64,000 bases of DNA from positions 186,001-250,000 of the forward strand of contig NZ_QJRX01000008.1 of assembly GCF_003205495.1 (NCBI RefSeq), given 5' to 3'. The stretch comes from Aquipseudomonas alcaligenes. Lineage in GTDB: Bacteria; Pseudomonadota; Gammaproteobacteria; Pseudomonadales; Pseudomonadaceae. The position numbers and the translations under genes were made by a program. The notes under the pieces were generated by a model. That model saw nothing but the letters and a program-made list of their open reading frames with translations. It was not told the origin of the DNA and ran no database searches. This document shows, one piece after another, positions 21,546-31,137 of the stretch (positions are counted from its first letter, which is position 1; the number at the start of each line of letters is the position of its first letter).

Positions 21546-23480
21546 GTGTCCGTTCTGTTCTCGCTGTTGCGCAGCCGTCTGCTGCGTCCTGTATTCATTG
21601 CCCTGGGGCTGGCCATGCTGGCCCAGGTCGGTTTGGCCGTGTGGCTGACGCGTGCCACCGTGGACGGCCTGGTCAGCGATCTGACCGAGCGCCTGGGGGG
21701 CGAAAGCCAGCGCCTGGCCGGTGAGCTGGGTAGCGCCGAGGAGGAGATGCGCGCCGGCCTGGCCGCTCTCTCCACCAATACCCGAGAACGCCTGGCCAGT
21801 GGTCTGTCCGGCCAGCTCAAGGACGAGCAGGCGCAGCTGCGCCAGGTGCTGGAGCAGAACCTCAAACAGTCCGGCAACTCCATCGCCCAGCTGCTCGCCG
21901 GTGTCGCGCCCAAGGCCATCTGGGACAACGACGCACCAGCACTGACCGCGCTGACCCGCATCGTCCAGCGTGATCCTGCAGTGCTCTTCGCCGTGTTCTA
22001 CGACGCCCAGGGCCAGCGCCTGACCCGCAACTTCAACCGCAGCAGCCCGCGGGTGCGCGAGCTGGTGGCGGCCGGGCAGGGCGACACGGCGCTGGCCAAG
22101 CTGGTCGACGCCGCCTCTCGCGACCCCAAGGTGCACATGGTCGAAGTCGACATCAACCCGATGGGCGCTTCCATCGGCAAGGTCCAGCTGGGCATGTCGC
22201 TGGATGGCGTTGAGCAGGAGCTGGGCGCCCTGGATGCGCGCTTCGCCACCCTGGTCGGCAGTGCCGGCGAGCTGGTCGACAAGAGCCTCTCGGGGGCTGC
22301 CCAGGAAAGTACCCAGGCCCTGCAGCAGCGTCTGCAGCTGGCCGAGCAGGCTACCGCGGACATGGCGCGCAACGGCAGCGAGACCGTGCAGCAGGCGGCC
22401 GACAGCCTGCGCTGGCGTATCGCCAGCGGCCTGCTGGTGGTCGGCCTGCTGACCCTGGCGGTGGTCGCCCTGGTGCTCGGCTGGCGTGTGCTCAGCCGCC
22501 TGCAGCTGCTGATCGTCGCGCTCAAGGACCTGGCCGCCGGCGAGGGCGACCTGACCCGCCGGGTACAGCTGGACAGCAACGACGAGGTCGGCGAGATGGC
22601 CGACGCGGTCAACCAGTTCATCGCCAAGCTGCAGCCGATCGTGCGCGAGGCCGGCGAAGTGGCCCAGCGTACCGGCGAGGAGATCCGCAGCCTGGCCCAG
22701 CGCAGCGCGGCGGCGGAAGCGGCGGCCGGGCGTCAGCGCGACGAGGTGGCCGGCAGCCTGCAGGCCCTGGAGGAAATGGCGGCTGCGGCCCAGGCCGAGA
22801 GCCAGGCCATGCACGATGCCCAGCAGCGGGTCGCGGCGATTCGCCAGGCGGCGCACGAGAATGCGGCCATCGCCGCCAAGGTCGGCAGCCTGATCGAGGC
22901 GCTGGTGGCGCGGGTGGAGAGCGGCTCGGCGGTGATCGAGAAGCTGGCCAAGCAGAGCGAGCAGATCGAAGTGGTGCTGACGGTGATCCAGTCCATCGCC
23001 GAGCAGACCAACCTGCTCGCGCTGAATGCCGCCATCGAGGCGGCGCGGGCCGGGGAGAGCGGCCGCGGCTTCGCCGTGGTGGCCGACGAGGTGCGTGCCC
23101 TGGCGAGCAAGACCCAGCAGTCCACCGGCGACATCCAGGCGCACATCACCGCCCTGCAGCAGGGCGCCCGCGAGGCGGTGGCGGTGATCGGCCAGGCCGG
23201 CGGCCAGGCGGCCGAGGGGCTGCAGGCCCTGCGCGACAGCGCGCGCCTGCAGCAGTCGGTGCAGGCCTCGGTGGACGAGGTGCATGGTGCCATCGACACC
23301 GCCACCCGCTCGGCTGCCCACCAGGCGGACGGCGCCTCGGCGGTACGCGGCCGGGTCGAGGTGATCCACAGCGAGGCCCAGCGTGCGGCCCAGGCGGTCA
23401 GCGAGACGGCGGTCAGTGGTCGGGTGGTGGATGGACTGGTCAGCCAGCTGAAGGCCAGCTTCGCCCAGTTCAAGGTCTAA
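21546..23480 (+). CDS. Methyl-accepting chemotaxis protein
   Basis: A 644-residue chemoreceptor. TM1 is at about residues 12–35, a helical periplasmic sensor spans ~36–288, TM2 is at ~290–312 ([19 protein letters not shown]), followed by HAMP (~312–365) and the cytoplasmic signalling domain. The hairpin tip [20 protein letters not shown] is perfect (~residue 482). The periplasmic sensor matches none of the named ligand-binding types I can recall and has long Gln/Ala/Glu heptad-like stretches. The start is GTG at 21546 with GGAGGG upstream. It has no che genes nearby and ends on a bidirectional terminator shared with the tRNA operon. Confidence 0.93.
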   Translation: MSVLFSLLRSRLLRPVFIALGLAMLAQVGLAVWLTRATVDGLVSDLTERLGGESQRLAGELGSAEEEMRAGLAALSTNTRERLASGLSGQLKDEQAQLRQVLEQNLKQSGNSIAQLLAGVAPKAIWDNDAPALTALTRIVQRDPAVLFAVFYDAQGQRLTRNFNRSSPRVRELVAAGQGDTALAKLVDAASRDPKVHMVEVDINPMGASIGKVQLGMSLDGVEQELGALDARFATLVGSAGELVDKSLSGAAQESTQALQQRLQLAEQATADMARNGSETVQQAADSLRWRIASGLLVVGLLTLAVVALVLGWRVLSRLQLLIVALKDLAAGEGDLTRRVQLDSNDEVGEMADAVNQFIAKLQPIVREAGEVAQRTGEEIRSLAQRSAAAEAAAGRQRDEVAGSLQALEEMAAAAQAESQAMHDAQQRVAAIRQAAHENAAIAAKVGSLIEALVARVESGSAVIEKLAKQSEQIEVVLTVIQSIAEQTNLLALNAAIEAARAGESGRGFAVVADEVRALASKTQQSTGDIQAHITALQQGAREAVAVIGQAGGQAAEGLQALRDSARLQQSVQASVDEVHGAIDTATRSAAHQADGASAVRGRVEVIHSEAQRAAQAVSETAVSGRVVDGLVSQLKASFAQFKV

Positions 23481-23544
23481 AGCTACGGATTGGTGGGAGC
23501 GGCCTGGCTGCTCTCGTCGAGAGGGTTTTCAGGCGGCAGAAACG

Positions 23545-23573
23545 AAAAAACCGAGCCATTGGCTCGGTTTTTT
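23545..23573. terminator. Bidirectional terminator between the MCP gene and the tRNA-Leu operon
   Basis: A 13-bp perfect stem AAAAAACCGAGCC / GGCTCGGTTTTTT with a 3-base loop ATT. It ends the minus-strand tRNA transcript and the plus-strand chemoreceptor transcript. Confidence 0.93.
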
Positions 23574-23582
23574 TTTGAAGAG

Positions 23583-23669
23583 TGGTGCCCAGGAGAAGAC
23601 TCGAACTTCCACGGTGTTGCCACCGCTAGGACCTGAACCTAGTGCGTCTACCAATTCCGCCACCTGGGC
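23583..23669 (-). tRNA. tRNA-Leu(CAG), copy 1
   Basis: An 87-base tRNA with CCA encoded. On the minus strand the acceptor GCCCAGG pairs with CCTGGGC. The anticodon arm is CTAGG-TTCAGGT-CCTAG (anticodon CAG), there is a long class II variable arm, and the T-loop is TTCGAGT. It is identical in sequence to copy 2 and lies downstream of it in the same transcript. Confidence 0.97.
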
Positions 23670-23744
23670 ACATTGCGACGATTGCTCGCCGACTTTTGCA
23701 GCATTCACCGCTTTTGGCGGTACGGAAGCTGCTCCGTTAAATGC

Positions 23745-23768
23745 GAAACCGAGCTGTCGCTCGGTTTC
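23745..23768 (-). repeat. Hairpin between the two tRNA-Leu genes
   Basis: A 9-bp stem GAAACCGAG / CTCGGTTTC directly after tRNA copy 2. Its core CCGAG…CTCGG repeats the core of the terminator after copy 1, but without the T-run. It looks like a decayed duplicate of that terminator, now acting at most as a processing signal. Confidence 0.6.
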
Positions 23769-23775
23769 TGAAGAG

Positions 23776-23862
23776 TGGTGCCCAGGAGAAGACTCGAACT
23801 TCCACGGTGTTGCCACCGCTAGGACCTGAACCTAGTGCGTCTACCAATTCCGCCACCTGGGC
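23776..23862 (-). tRNA. tRNA-Leu(CAG), copy 2
   Basis: An 87-base gene identical to copy 1 over the whole tRNA, with CCA encoded and anticodon CAG. It is the promoter-proximal member of the pair; the strong promoter is about 65 bases upstream on the minus strand. Confidence 0.97.
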
Positions 23863-23926
23863 ACGGGAAACTATGATTACTCGGTCGTTTCCGTGTTACA
23901 ACGTCTCAGCAACGTTGTGGGCGCGA

Positions 23927-23955
23927 ACTATACGGACGCCGTTTTTGCTTGTAAA
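23927..23955 (-). promoter_or_regulatory. Sigma-70 promoter of the tRNA-Leu pair
   Basis: On the minus strand: TTTACA (−35), a 17-base spacer, TATAGT (−10), then a GC-rich discriminator TCGCGCCC. This discriminator is typical of stringently controlled stable-RNA promoters. Confidence 0.8.
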
Positions 23956-24058
23956 CCCCTGACGGCGAAAAAATTATTGTGCTGACCCCCGATGCCGTTT
24001 CGCGCTTCAATAGGGGTATGGCACACCCTCTATATATGCGTAAAGGTGATTTCACTTA

Positions 24059-26542
24059 ATGGCCGATTGGCAATCCCTCGATCCTGAGGCCGCCCGCGAG
24101 GCGGAAAAATACGATAACCCGATTCCCAGCCGCGAGCTGATCCTGCAGCACCTGTCCGAGCGCGGTTCCCCCGCCGCCCGCGAGGAGCTGGTGGCCGAAT
24201 TCGGCCTGACCACCGATGAGCAGCTGGAAGCGCTGCGGCGCCGCCTGCGCGCCATGGAGCGCGATGGCCAGCTCATCTATACCCGCCGCGGCACCTACGC
24301 CCCGGTGGACAAGCTCGACCTTATCCGCGGCCGCATCAGCGGGCACCGCGACGGCTTCGGCTTCCTGGTGCCGGACGACGGCAGCGACGACCTGTTCCTC
24401 AGTCCGGCCCAGATGCGCCTGGTGTTCGACGGCGACCGCGCGCTGGCCCGCGTCTCCGGCCTGGACCGCCGTGGCCGCCGCGAGGGCGCCATCGTCGAGG
24501 TGATCGAACGTGCCCACGAAACCATAGTCGGGCGCTATTTCGAGGAGGCCGGCATCGGCTTCGTCGAGGCCGACAATCCTAAGATCCAGCAGGAAGTGCT
24601 GGTCACCCCGGGGCGCACCGCCGGCGCCAAGATCGGCCAGTTCGTCGAGATCAAGATCACCCACTGGCCGACCGCGCGCTTCCAGCCGCAGGGCGACATC
24701 GTCGAGGTGATCGGCAACTACATGGCGCCGGGCATGGAGATCGACGTGGCGCTGCGCAGCTACGACATCCCGCATGTCTGGCCCGAGGCGGTGCTCAAGG
24801 AGGCGCGCAAGCTCAAGCCCGAGGTGGAGGACAAGGACAAGGAGAATCGCGTCGACCTGCGCCACCTGCCGTTCGTCACCATAGACGGCGAGGACGCCCG
24901 CGACTTCGACGACGCCGTCTACTGCGAGAAGAACAGCGGTCGCTGGAAGCTGTTCTCCGGCGGCTGGAAGCTCTATGTGGCCATCGCCGACGTGTCGCAC
25001 TACGTCAAGGTCGGCTCGGCGCTGGACGAAGAGGCTTCGAAGCGCGGCAACTCGGTGTACTTCCCCGAGCGCGTGGTGCCCATGCTGCCGGAGGAGCTGT
25101 CCAACGGCCTGTGCTCGCTGAACCCGCAGGTCGATCGCCTGGCCATGGTCTGCGAGATGAGCATGTCCAAGTCCGGCGAGCTGGTCGACTACCAGTTCTA
25201 CGAGGCGGTGATCCACTCCCATGCGCGGCTGACCTACAACAAGGTCAGCTACATGCTGGAGCAGCCCAAGAGCAGCGAGGGCAAGGCCCTGCGCGAGGAG
25301 TACAAGCAGGTCCTGCCGCACCTCAAGGAACTCTACGCCCTGTACAAGGTGCTGCTAGCCGCCCGCCACGAGCGCGGCGCCATCGACTTCGAGACCCAGG
25401 AGACGCGCATCGTCTTCGGCGCCGGGCGCAAGATCGCCGAGATCCGCCCGACCCAGCGCAACGACGCGCATAAGCTGATCGAGGAATGCATGCTGGCGGC
25501 CAACGTGGCCACCGCGCGCTTCATGCTGGATCACGATATTCCCTCGCTGTACCGTGTGCACGACGGCCCGCCGGCCGAGCGGGTGGAGAAGCTCAAGGCC
25601 TTCCTCGGCGAGCTGGGCCTGGCGCTGCACAAGGGCAAGCAGGGGCCGGTGCCGAAGGACTACCAGAAGCTGCTGGCCAGCATCCAGGGGCGCCCGGACT
25701 TCCACCTGATCCAGACCGTGATGCTGCGCTCGCTGAGCCAGGCGGTTTACAGCGCCGACAACAACGGCCACTTCGGCCTCAACTACGAGGCCTACACCCA
25801 CTTCACCTCGCCGATCCGCCGCTATCCGGACCTGCTGGTGCACCGCGCCATCCGCAGCGTGATCCGCTCCAAGCGCGAGACCAAGCACGTGCAGCGCGCC
25901 GGTGCGGCGAGCATGCCCAAGGCACGCATCTATCCGTACGACGAGGCGGCGCTGGAGAAGCTCGGCGAGCAGTGCTCGATGACCGAGCGCCGCGCCGACG
26001 AGGCCACCCGCGACGTGGTCAACTGGCTGAAGTGCGAGTTCATGCAGGATCGCGTCGGCGAGACTTTCGAGGGCGTGATCACCGCGGTGACCGGCTTCGG
26101 CCTGTTCGTCGAGCTGAAGGACATCTATGTCGAGGGCCTGGTGCACGTCACCGCCTTGCCGGGTGACTACTACCACTTCGACCCGGTGCACCATCGCCTG
26201 GCGGGCGAGCGCAGCGGCCGCAGCTTCCGTCTCGGCGACAGCGTGGCGGTCAAGGTCATGCGTGTCGACCTGGACGAGCGCAAGATCGACTTCGAGCTGA
26301 GCGAAGGCAAGGCCGACAAGGCACCGGTGCCCCGCGGTCGCGGCGGCGATAGCCGCAAGAAGGCGCCGGGCCCGGGCAATACCGATGTGCAGAAGAGCCG
26401 CGACGTGAAGAAGGCTCTGCTCGAGGGGGCCAAGCAGGGTGGTGGCAAGGGTGGTAAGCCCTCGTCCCATCGCAAGGGCGCGCCCAAGGCCGGTGGTGCT
26501 GCCGACGGCGGCAAGCCGAGCAAGCGCAAGGCCAAGCGATGA
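24059..26542 (+). CDS. rnr: Ribonuclease R
   Basis: An 827-residue 3'→5' exoribonuclease that degrades structured RNA. Domains: an N-terminal winged helix (~20–90), two cold-shock OB folds, the RNB catalytic domain with metal-binding DGEDARDFDDAVY (~278) and YTHFTSPIRRYPDLLVH, an S1 domain (~668–750), and a Lys/Gly-rich basic tail. The ATG at 24059 follows AAGGTGA. It is coupled to rlmB by ATGA, the standard rnr–rlmB arrangement. Confidence 0.98.
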   Translation: MADWQSLDPEAAREAEKYDNPIPSRELILQHLSERGSPAAREELVAEFGLTTDEQLEALRRRLRAMERDGQLIYTRRGTYAPVDKLDLIRGRISGHRDGFGFLVPDDGSDDLFLSPAQMRLVFDGDRALARVSGLDRRGRREGAIVEVIERAHETIVGRYFEEAGIGFVEADNPKIQQEVLVTPGRTAGAKIGQFVEIKITHWPTARFQPQGDIVEVIGNYMAPGMEIDVALRSYDIPHVWPEAVLKEARKLKPEVEDKDKENRVDLRHLPFVTIDGEDARDFDDAVYCEKNSGRWKLFSGGWKLYVAIADVSHYVKVGSALDEEASKRGNSVYFPERVVPMLPEELSNGLCSLNPQVDRLAMVCEMSMSKSGELVDYQFYEAVIHSHARLTYNKVSYMLEQPKSSEGKALREEYKQVLPHLKELYALYKVLLAARHERGAIDFETQETRIVFGAGRKIAEIRPTQRNDAHKLIEECMLAANVATARFMLDHDIPSLYRVHDGPPAERVEKLKAFLGELGLALHKGKQGPVPKDYQKLLASIQGRPDFHLIQTVMLRSLSQAVYSADNNGHFGLNYEAYTHFTSPIRRYPDLLVHRAIRSVIRSKRETKHVQRAGAASMPKARIYPYDEAALEKLGEQCSMTERRADEATRDVVNWLKCEFMQDRVGETFEGVITAVTGFGLFVELKDIYVEGLVHVTALPGDYYHFDPVHHRLAGERSGRSFRLGDSVAVKVMRVDLDERKIDFELSEGKADKAPVPRGRGGDSRKKAPGPGNTDVQKSRDVKKALLEGAKQGGGKGGKPSSHRKGAPKAGGAADGGKPSKRKAKR

Positions 26543-27291
26543 GCCAGCTGGAGAGGGTCTACGGCGTACATGCCGTCGAGGCGCTGCTGCGCCACCATCC
26601 CAAGCGGGTCAAGCAGCTTTGGCTGGCCGAGAGCCGGCATGATCCGCGGGTGCAGAGCCTGCTCGAACTGGCCGGGCAGAACCGCGTGGCGGTCGGCCAC
26701 AAGGACCGCCAGGAGCTGGACGAGTGGGCCGAGGGCGTGCACCAGGGCGTGGTTGCCGAGGTCAGCCCGAGCCAGGTATGGGGCGAGAACATGCTCGACG
26801 AGCTGCTCGAGCGCAGCGAGGGCCCGGCGTTGCTGCTGGTGCTGGACGGCGTGACCGACCCGCACAACCTCGGCGCCTGTCTGCGCACCGCCGACGCCGC
26901 TGGCGCCCAGGCGGTGATCGTGCCCAAGGACAAGTCGGCCACCCTCAATGCCACCGTGCGCAAGGTGGCCTGCGGCGCGGCCGAGGTGATCCCGCTGGTG
27001 GCGGTGACCAACCTGGCGCGCACCCTGGAAAAGCTGCAGAAGAAGGGCCTGTGGGTGGTCGGCACCGCCGGCGAGGTCGAGCAGGAGCTGTACCAGCTGG
27101 ACATGACCGGTCCCACGGTGCTGGTGATGGGCGCCGAGGGCAAGGGCATGCGCCGCCTGACCCGCGAGCACTGCGACTACCTGGTGAAGCTGCCTATGGG
27201 CGGCAGCGTCAGCAGCCTCAACGTCTCGGTGGCCACCGGTGTGTGCCTGTTCGAGGCGGTGCGCCAGCGTCGCGCGGCGGGCAAGGTCTGA
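26539..27291 (+). CDS. rlmB: 23S rRNA (guanosine-2'-O-)-methyltransferase RlmB
   Basis: A 250-residue SPOUT methyltransferase that modifies G2251 of 23S rRNA. An N-terminal substrate-binding domain begins with ERVYGVHAVEALLRHHPKRV. The three SpoU motifs are DGVTDPHNLGACLRTADAAG, VLVMGAEGKGMRRLTREHCD and LPMGGSVSSLNVSVATGVCL. The start overlaps the rnr stop. Confidence 0.97.
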   Translation: MSQLERVYGVHAVEALLRHHPKRVKQLWLAESRHDPRVQSLLELAGQNRVAVGHKDRQELDEWAEGVHQGVVAEVSPSQVWGENMLDELLERSEGPALLLVLDGVTDPHNLGACLRTADAAGAQAVIVPKDKSATLNATVRKVACGAAEVIPLVAVTNLARTLEKLQKKGLWVVGTAGEVEQELYQLDMTGPTVLVMGAEGKGMRRLTREHCDYLVKLPMGGSVSSLNVSVATGVCLFEAVRQRRAAGKV

Positions 27292-27312
27292 TCAAATAAT
27301 CGCCAATTCGCC

Positions 27313-27341
27313 TTGCGCGCGGCAGGGGGCTTCTCTAGAAT
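27313..27341 (+). promoter_or_regulatory. Sigma-70 promoter of the rpsF–rpsR–rplI operon
   Basis: TTGCGC (27313–27318), a 17-base spacer, and TAGAAT (27336–27341). The predicted start leaves a leader of about 115 bases before rpsF. Confidence 0.75.
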
Positions 27342-27347
27342 GTCGCC

Positions 27348-27461
27348 CCTTGCCGTGACGGCAGGCGCTTGTGCGCCTTCGCTTCGGCAAGTCCAAACGA
27401 GTCATTCACTCCTTGCCTGACCACACTACCGTTGGCAGGCTGCAACCCGTAAGGAGCATTC
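27348..27461 (+). promoter_or_regulatory. Structured rpsF leader, possible S6:S18 autoregulatory element
   Basis: The leader holds a small hairpin GGCGC-TTGT-GCGCC and a second GC-rich segment (ACCGTTGGCAGGCTGCAAC) just before the AAGGAG site. Many bacteria carry an S6:S18-binding RNA in this position. I could not confirm its conserved fold by eye, so the identification is tentative. Confidence 0.35.
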
Positions 27462-27875
27462 ATGCGTCATTACGAAATCATCTTCCTGGTTCACCCGGAC
27501 CAGAGCGAGCAAGTCGGCGGCATGGTCGAGCGTTACACCAAGCTGATCGAAGAAGACGGCGGCAAAATCCACCGTCTGGAAGACTGGGGTCGTCGCCAGC
27601 TGGCCTACGCCATCAACAACGTTCACAAGGCTCACTACGTGATGCTGAACGTCGAGTGCAGCGGCAAGGCCCTGGCCGAGCTGGAAGACAACTTCCGCTA
27701 CAACGACGCCGTGATCCGTAACCTGATCATCCGTCGCGACGAAGCCGTTACCGGCCAGTCCGAGATGCTCAAGGCCGAAGAAAACCGCAGCGAGCGCCGC
27801 GAGCGCCGTGAGCGCGTTGAAACCGAATCCGCCGAAGGCGAAGACGGTGACAACAGCGACAACGCTGACGAGTAA
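27462..27875 (+). CDS. rpsF: 30S ribosomal protein S6
   Basis: A 137-residue small-subunit protein that pairs with S18 on the platform. The N-terminus [18 protein letters not shown] and the segment [17 protein letters not shown] are diagnostic. The C-terminal tail is an acidic/Arg-rich extension ([20 protein letters not shown]) typical of Pseudomonas S6. AAGGAG precedes the ATG. Confidence 0.99.
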   Translation: MRHYEIIFLVHPDQSEQVGGMVERYTKLIEEDGGKIHRLEDWGRRQLAYAINNVHKAHYVMLNVECSGKALAELEDNFRYNDAVIRNLIIRRDEAVTGQSEMLKAEENRSERRERRERVETESAEGEDGDNSDNADE

Positions 27876-27903
27876 TCCACGGATCTATTGAGGAGCCACA
27901 TTC

Positions 27904-28134
27904 ATGGCACGTTTCTTCCGTCGTCGTAAATTCTGCCGTTTCACCGCCGAAGGTGTGAAAGAGATCGACTTCAAGGATCTCAACACCCTGAAGGCCTACA
28001 TCTCCGAAACCGGCAAGATCGTTCCCAGCCGTATCACCGGTACCAAGGCCAAGTACCAGCGTCAGCTGGCCGTCGCTATCAAGCGCGCCCGCTACCTGGC
28101 CCTGCTGCCCTACACCGACAGCCACGGCCGCTGA
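27904..28134 (+). CDS. rpsR: 30S ribosomal protein S18
   Basis: A 76-residue basic protein beginning [20 protein letters not shown], full length for the family. It forms a heterodimer with S6. It lies 28 bases after rpsF in the same operon, with GAGGAG upstream. Confidence 0.99.
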   Translation: MARFFRRRKFCRFTAEGVKEIDFKDLNTLKAYISETGKIVPSRITGTKAKYQRQLAVAIKRARYLALLPYTDSHGR

Positions 28135-28168
28135 GATCGGGTCGTTCGAGAGCTGAGAGATAGATCGC

Positions 28169-29038
28169 ATGCGCGCCTTTGCTGAATTCGTGATGCGCGG
28201 CCGCATGCAGGCCACCCTCGGGGTGGCGGGTTCCATAGCTGTACCGTTGTTGTTCTGGCTGGGTGCCGCCGGTGGTGGTTTGGTGCTGCTGCGGCGTGGC
28301 CTGAGCGACGCGTTGAGTATTCTGTTCTGGGCGTTGTTGCCCGCCTTGCTCTGGTGGTACCTCGGTGATCCGAGCATCCTCCTGATCATGGCCGGTACGC
28401 TGGTGCTGGCGCAGGTTCTGCGCGCCACCACCTCCTGGGTCTGGGTGCTGTTGTCCAGTGTCGTGCTTGGCATGGTGTTCATCGCGTTATTGAGCACCGT
28501 ATCCCGAGGGCTGATCGAGTCGCTGGTGGACGCTGTCCGGCCGATGATTCCCCAGCTGATGAAGGATCTGCCGGCCGACCAGCTCGCCGCTGTACAGGAG
28601 TCGCTGAAACCGACTCTGACGGGGTTGATTGCGTCCTCCTTCCAGGCCGCATCGCTGCTCTGTCTGGTACTGGCGCGCTACTGGCAGGCGGCGCTGTTCA
28701 ACCCCGGCGGCTTCGGACAGGAATTCCGCGCGGTTCGCTTGCCCCCAGCTCTGGCCATCGCTCTGCTGGCCGGTGTGCTCCTCGCTCCGGCGTTGGGCGT
28801 CGAGGCGGCTGCGTTGTCACCGATCTGCATGGTGCCGCTGCTGTTTGCCGGTGTCGGGCTGGGTCATGGTTTGATCGCCCTGAAGCGTCTTTCCAGCTTC
28901 TGGGTCATCGGTCTGTACGTGGCGGTATTGCTGGCTGGGAACCTGATTTGTCTGTTGGCGGTTATCGACGGTCTGTTTGATTTTCGCGGACGCCTCGCGC
29001 GCAAGAACGGCGCTGGCCCCGCGAACGGTGAAGGTTAA
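28169..29038 (+). CDS. DUF2232 family inner-membrane protein
   Basis: A 289-residue polytopic membrane protein with about eight hydrophobic segments, for example AVPLLFWLGAAGGGLVLL, ILFWALLPALLWWYL and FWVIGLYVAVLLAGNLICLL. It matches the DUF2232 (YybS-like) group found between rpsR and rplI in pseudomonads. The function is unknown. Codon use is visibly less GC-biased than that of its ribosomal neighbours. Confidence 0.82.
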   Translation: MRAFAEFVMRGRMQATLGVAGSIAVPLLFWLGAAGGGLVLLRRGLSDALSILFWALLPALLWWYLGDPSILLIMAGTLVLAQVLRATTSWVWVLLSSVVLGMVFIALLSTVSRGLIESLVDAVRPMIPQLMKDLPADQLAAVQESLKPTLTGLIASSFQAASLLCLVLARYWQAALFNPGGFGQEFRAVRLPPALAIALLAGVLLAPALGVEAAALSPICMVPLLFAGVGLGHGLIALKRLSSFWVIGLYVAVLLAGNLICLLAVIDGLFDFRGRLARKNGAGPANGEG

Positions 29039-29059
29039 AAGTTAAGAGGTAAGACCCAA

Positions 29060-29506
29060 ATGGAAGTTATCCTGCTGGAAAAAATCGCCAACCTGGGCAA
29101 CCTGGGCGACAAGGTGAACGTCAAGGCCGGTTACGGCCGTAACTACCTGCTGCCGCAGGGCAAGGCCACCGCCGCTACCGCCGAGAACGTTGCTGCGTTC
29201 GAAGCTCGTCGCGCCGAGCTGGAAGCTGCCGCTGCCGCGAAGAAGGCTTCGGCCGAAGCGCGCGCCGCTCAGCTGGCCGAGCTGGAAGTCACCATCACTG
29301 CCGTGGCCGGTGACGAAGGCAAGCTGTTCGGTTCCATCGGTACCCACGACATCGCCGAAGCCCTGACCGCTTCCGGCGTGGAAGTGAGCAAGGCCGAAGT
29401 GCGTCTGCCGCACGGCACCATCCGCCAGATCGGCGAGTTCGACGTTGCCGTGCACCTGCACACCGACGTCGAAGCCACCGTCAAGGTGGTCGTGGTAGCT
29501 GCCTAA
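29060..29506 (+). CDS. rplI: 50S ribosomal protein L9
   Basis: A 148-residue two-domain protein: N-terminal [20 protein letters not shown] with [13 protein letters not shown], a long connecting helix rich in Ala/Glu, and a C-terminal domain ending [11 protein letters not shown]. It is the last gene of the ribosomal operon before a strong terminator. Confidence 0.99.
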   Translation: MEVILLEKIANLGNLGDKVNVKAGYGRNYLLPQGKATAATAENVAAFEARRAELEAAAAAKKASAEARAAQLAELEVTITAVAGDEGKLFGSIGTHDIAEALTASGVEVSKAEVRLPHGTIRQIGEFDVAVHLHTDVEATVKVVVVAA

Positions 29507-29549
29507 GGCACGCGACCTGCGGGCTTGCACGAAGGTGCGGGCCTGCCGA

Positions 29550-29594
29550 CAATCGGGCACTCATCGCATACGCGGTGCGTGCCCGTTGTTTTTT
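29550..29594 (+). terminator. Terminator after rplI
   Basis: Arms CAATCGGGCAC and GTGCCCGTTG (one G·T pair) enclose an 18-base loop and are followed by a T-run. It separates the ribosomal operon from dnaB. Confidence 0.8.
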
Positions 29595-29657
29595 GCGAGA
29601 GCCTTTTGCAGAGCCCGCCTCCGTAAAAGCCTCTGAGTTCCCGGAATCACAGGTGCC

Positions 29658-31052
29658 ATGAACGACATCAGCATCCCTCAGCAATACGATCTGGAAACCG
29701 CCGCCCTCAAGGTGCCGCCGCATTCCATCGAGGCCGAACAGGCCGTGCTGGGCGGCCTGATGCTCGACAACAACGCCTGGGAGCGGGTCTCCGACGCGGT
29801 CTCCGATGGCGACTTCTACCGGCATGACCACCGGCTTATTTTCCGCGCCATCTTCACCCTGGCCGAGCGCAACTCGCCGTTCGACGTGGTGACCCTGTCC
29901 GAGCAGCTGGACAAGGAAGGCCACCTGAGCCAGGTCGGCGGCCTGGCCTACCTCGGCGAGCTGGCCAAGAACACCCCCTCGGTGGCCAACATCAAGGCCT
30001 ATGCGCAGATCATTCGCGAGCGCGCCACCCTGCGCCAGCTGATCGGCATCAGCAACGACATCGCCGACATGGCCTATGCGCCCCAGGGCAAGAGCGCGGT
30101 GGAGGTGCTCGACGAGGCCGAGCGGCAGATCTTCCAGATCGCCGAGGCACGGCCCAAGGCCGGCGGTCCGGTGGGGATCAACGAGATCCTGGTCAAGACC
30201 ATCGACCGCATCGACGAGCTGTTCAACACCAACGAGGGTCTGACCGGCATCTCCACCGGCTTCACCGACCTCGACGGCATGACCAGCGGTCTGCAGCCGG
30301 CCGACCTGGTGATCGTCGCCGGCCGTCCGTCCATGGGCAAGACCACCTTCGCCATGAACCTGGTGGAAAACGCCGTGCTGCGCACCGACAAGGTGGTGCT
30401 GGTGTTCTCCCTGGAAATGCCCAGCGACTCGATCGTGATGCGTATGCTCTCCTCGCTCGGGCGCATCGACCAGACCAAGGTGCGTTCCGGCAAGCTGGAC
30501 GACGACGACTGGCCGCGCCTGACCTCGGCGGTCAACCTGCTCAACGAGCGCAAGCTGTTCATCGACGATACGGCGGGGATTTCCCCGACCGAGATGCGCG
30601 CTCGCGCCCGCCGTCTGGCCCGCGAGCACGGCGAGATCGCCATGATCATGGTCGACTACCTGCAGCTGATGCGCATTCCCGGCTCCAGCGGCGACAACCG
30701 CACCAACGAGATCTCCGAGATCTCGCGCTCGCTCAAGGCCCTGGCCAAGGAGTTCAACTGCCCGGTGATCGCCCTGTCGCAGCTCAACCGCTCGCTGGAG
30801 CAGCGCCCCAACAAGCGCCCGGTCAACTCCGACCTGCGTGAATCCGGGGCGATCGAGCAGGACGCCGACATCATCATGTTCGTCTACCGCGACGAGGTGT
30901 ACCACCCGGAGACCGAGTACAAGGGCGTGGCCGAGATCATCATCGGCAAACAGCGTAACGGTCCCATCGGCACCTGCCGCCTGGCCTTCATCGGCAAGTA
31001 CACGCGCTTCGACAACCTCGCCCCGGGTATGTACAACTTCGAGGAAGACTGA
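29658..31052 (+). CDS. dnaB: Replicative DNA helicase
   Basis: A 464-residue hexameric helicase that unwinds DNA at the replication fork. The N-terminal primase-interacting domain begins PPHSIEAEQAVLGGLMLDNN. The RecA-like motor has Walker A GRPSMGKTTFAMNL (~residue 222), Walker B IAMIMVDYLQLMR, and QLNRSLEQRPNKRPVNSDLR. No intein or insertion is present. Two hairpins follow the gene. Confidence 0.99.
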   Translation: MNDISIPQQYDLETAALKVPPHSIEAEQAVLGGLMLDNNAWERVSDAVSDGDFYRHDHRLIFRAIFTLAERNSPFDVVTLSEQLDKEGHLSQVGGLAYLGELAKNTPSVANIKAYAQIIRERATLRQLIGISNDIADMAYAPQGKSAVEVLDEAERQIFQIAEARPKAGGPVGINEILVKTIDRIDELFNTNEGLTGISTGFTDLDGMTSGLQPADLVIVAGRPSMGKTTFAMNLVENAVLRTDKVVLVFSLEMPSDSIVMRMLSSLGRIDQTKVRSGKLDDDDWPRLTSAVNLLNERKLFIDDTAGISPTEMRARARRLAREHGEIAMIMVDYLQLMRIPGSSGDNRTNEISEISRSLKALAKEFNCPVIALSQLNRSLEQRPNKRPVNSDLRESGAIEQDADIIMFVYRDEVYHPETEYKGVAEIIIGKQRNGPIGTCRLAFIGKYTRFDNLAPGMYNFEED

Positions 31053-31057
31053 CCTCC

Positions 31058-31077
31058 GCGCAGGACTGATCCTGCGC
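31058..31077. repeat. Short hairpin after dnaB
   Basis: An 8-bp perfect stem GCGCAGGA / TCCTGCGC with loop CTGA, six bases after the dnaB stop and just ahead of the main terminator. Confidence 0.6.
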
Positions 31078-31080
31078 AAT

Positions 31081-31124
31081 GAAAACGGGCGCCCAGCGGT
31101 TAAGATGGGCGCCCGTTTTCGTTT
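31081..31124 (+). terminator. Terminator between dnaB and alr
   Basis: A perfect 15-bp stem GAAAACGGGCGCCCA / TGGGCGCCCGTTTTC with a 10-base loop and flanking A and T runs. It ends only 14 bases before the alr start, so alr is expressed by read-through or from a promoter inside dnaB. Confidence 0.85.
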
Positions 31125-31137
31125 GCGGAAGAGTCCC

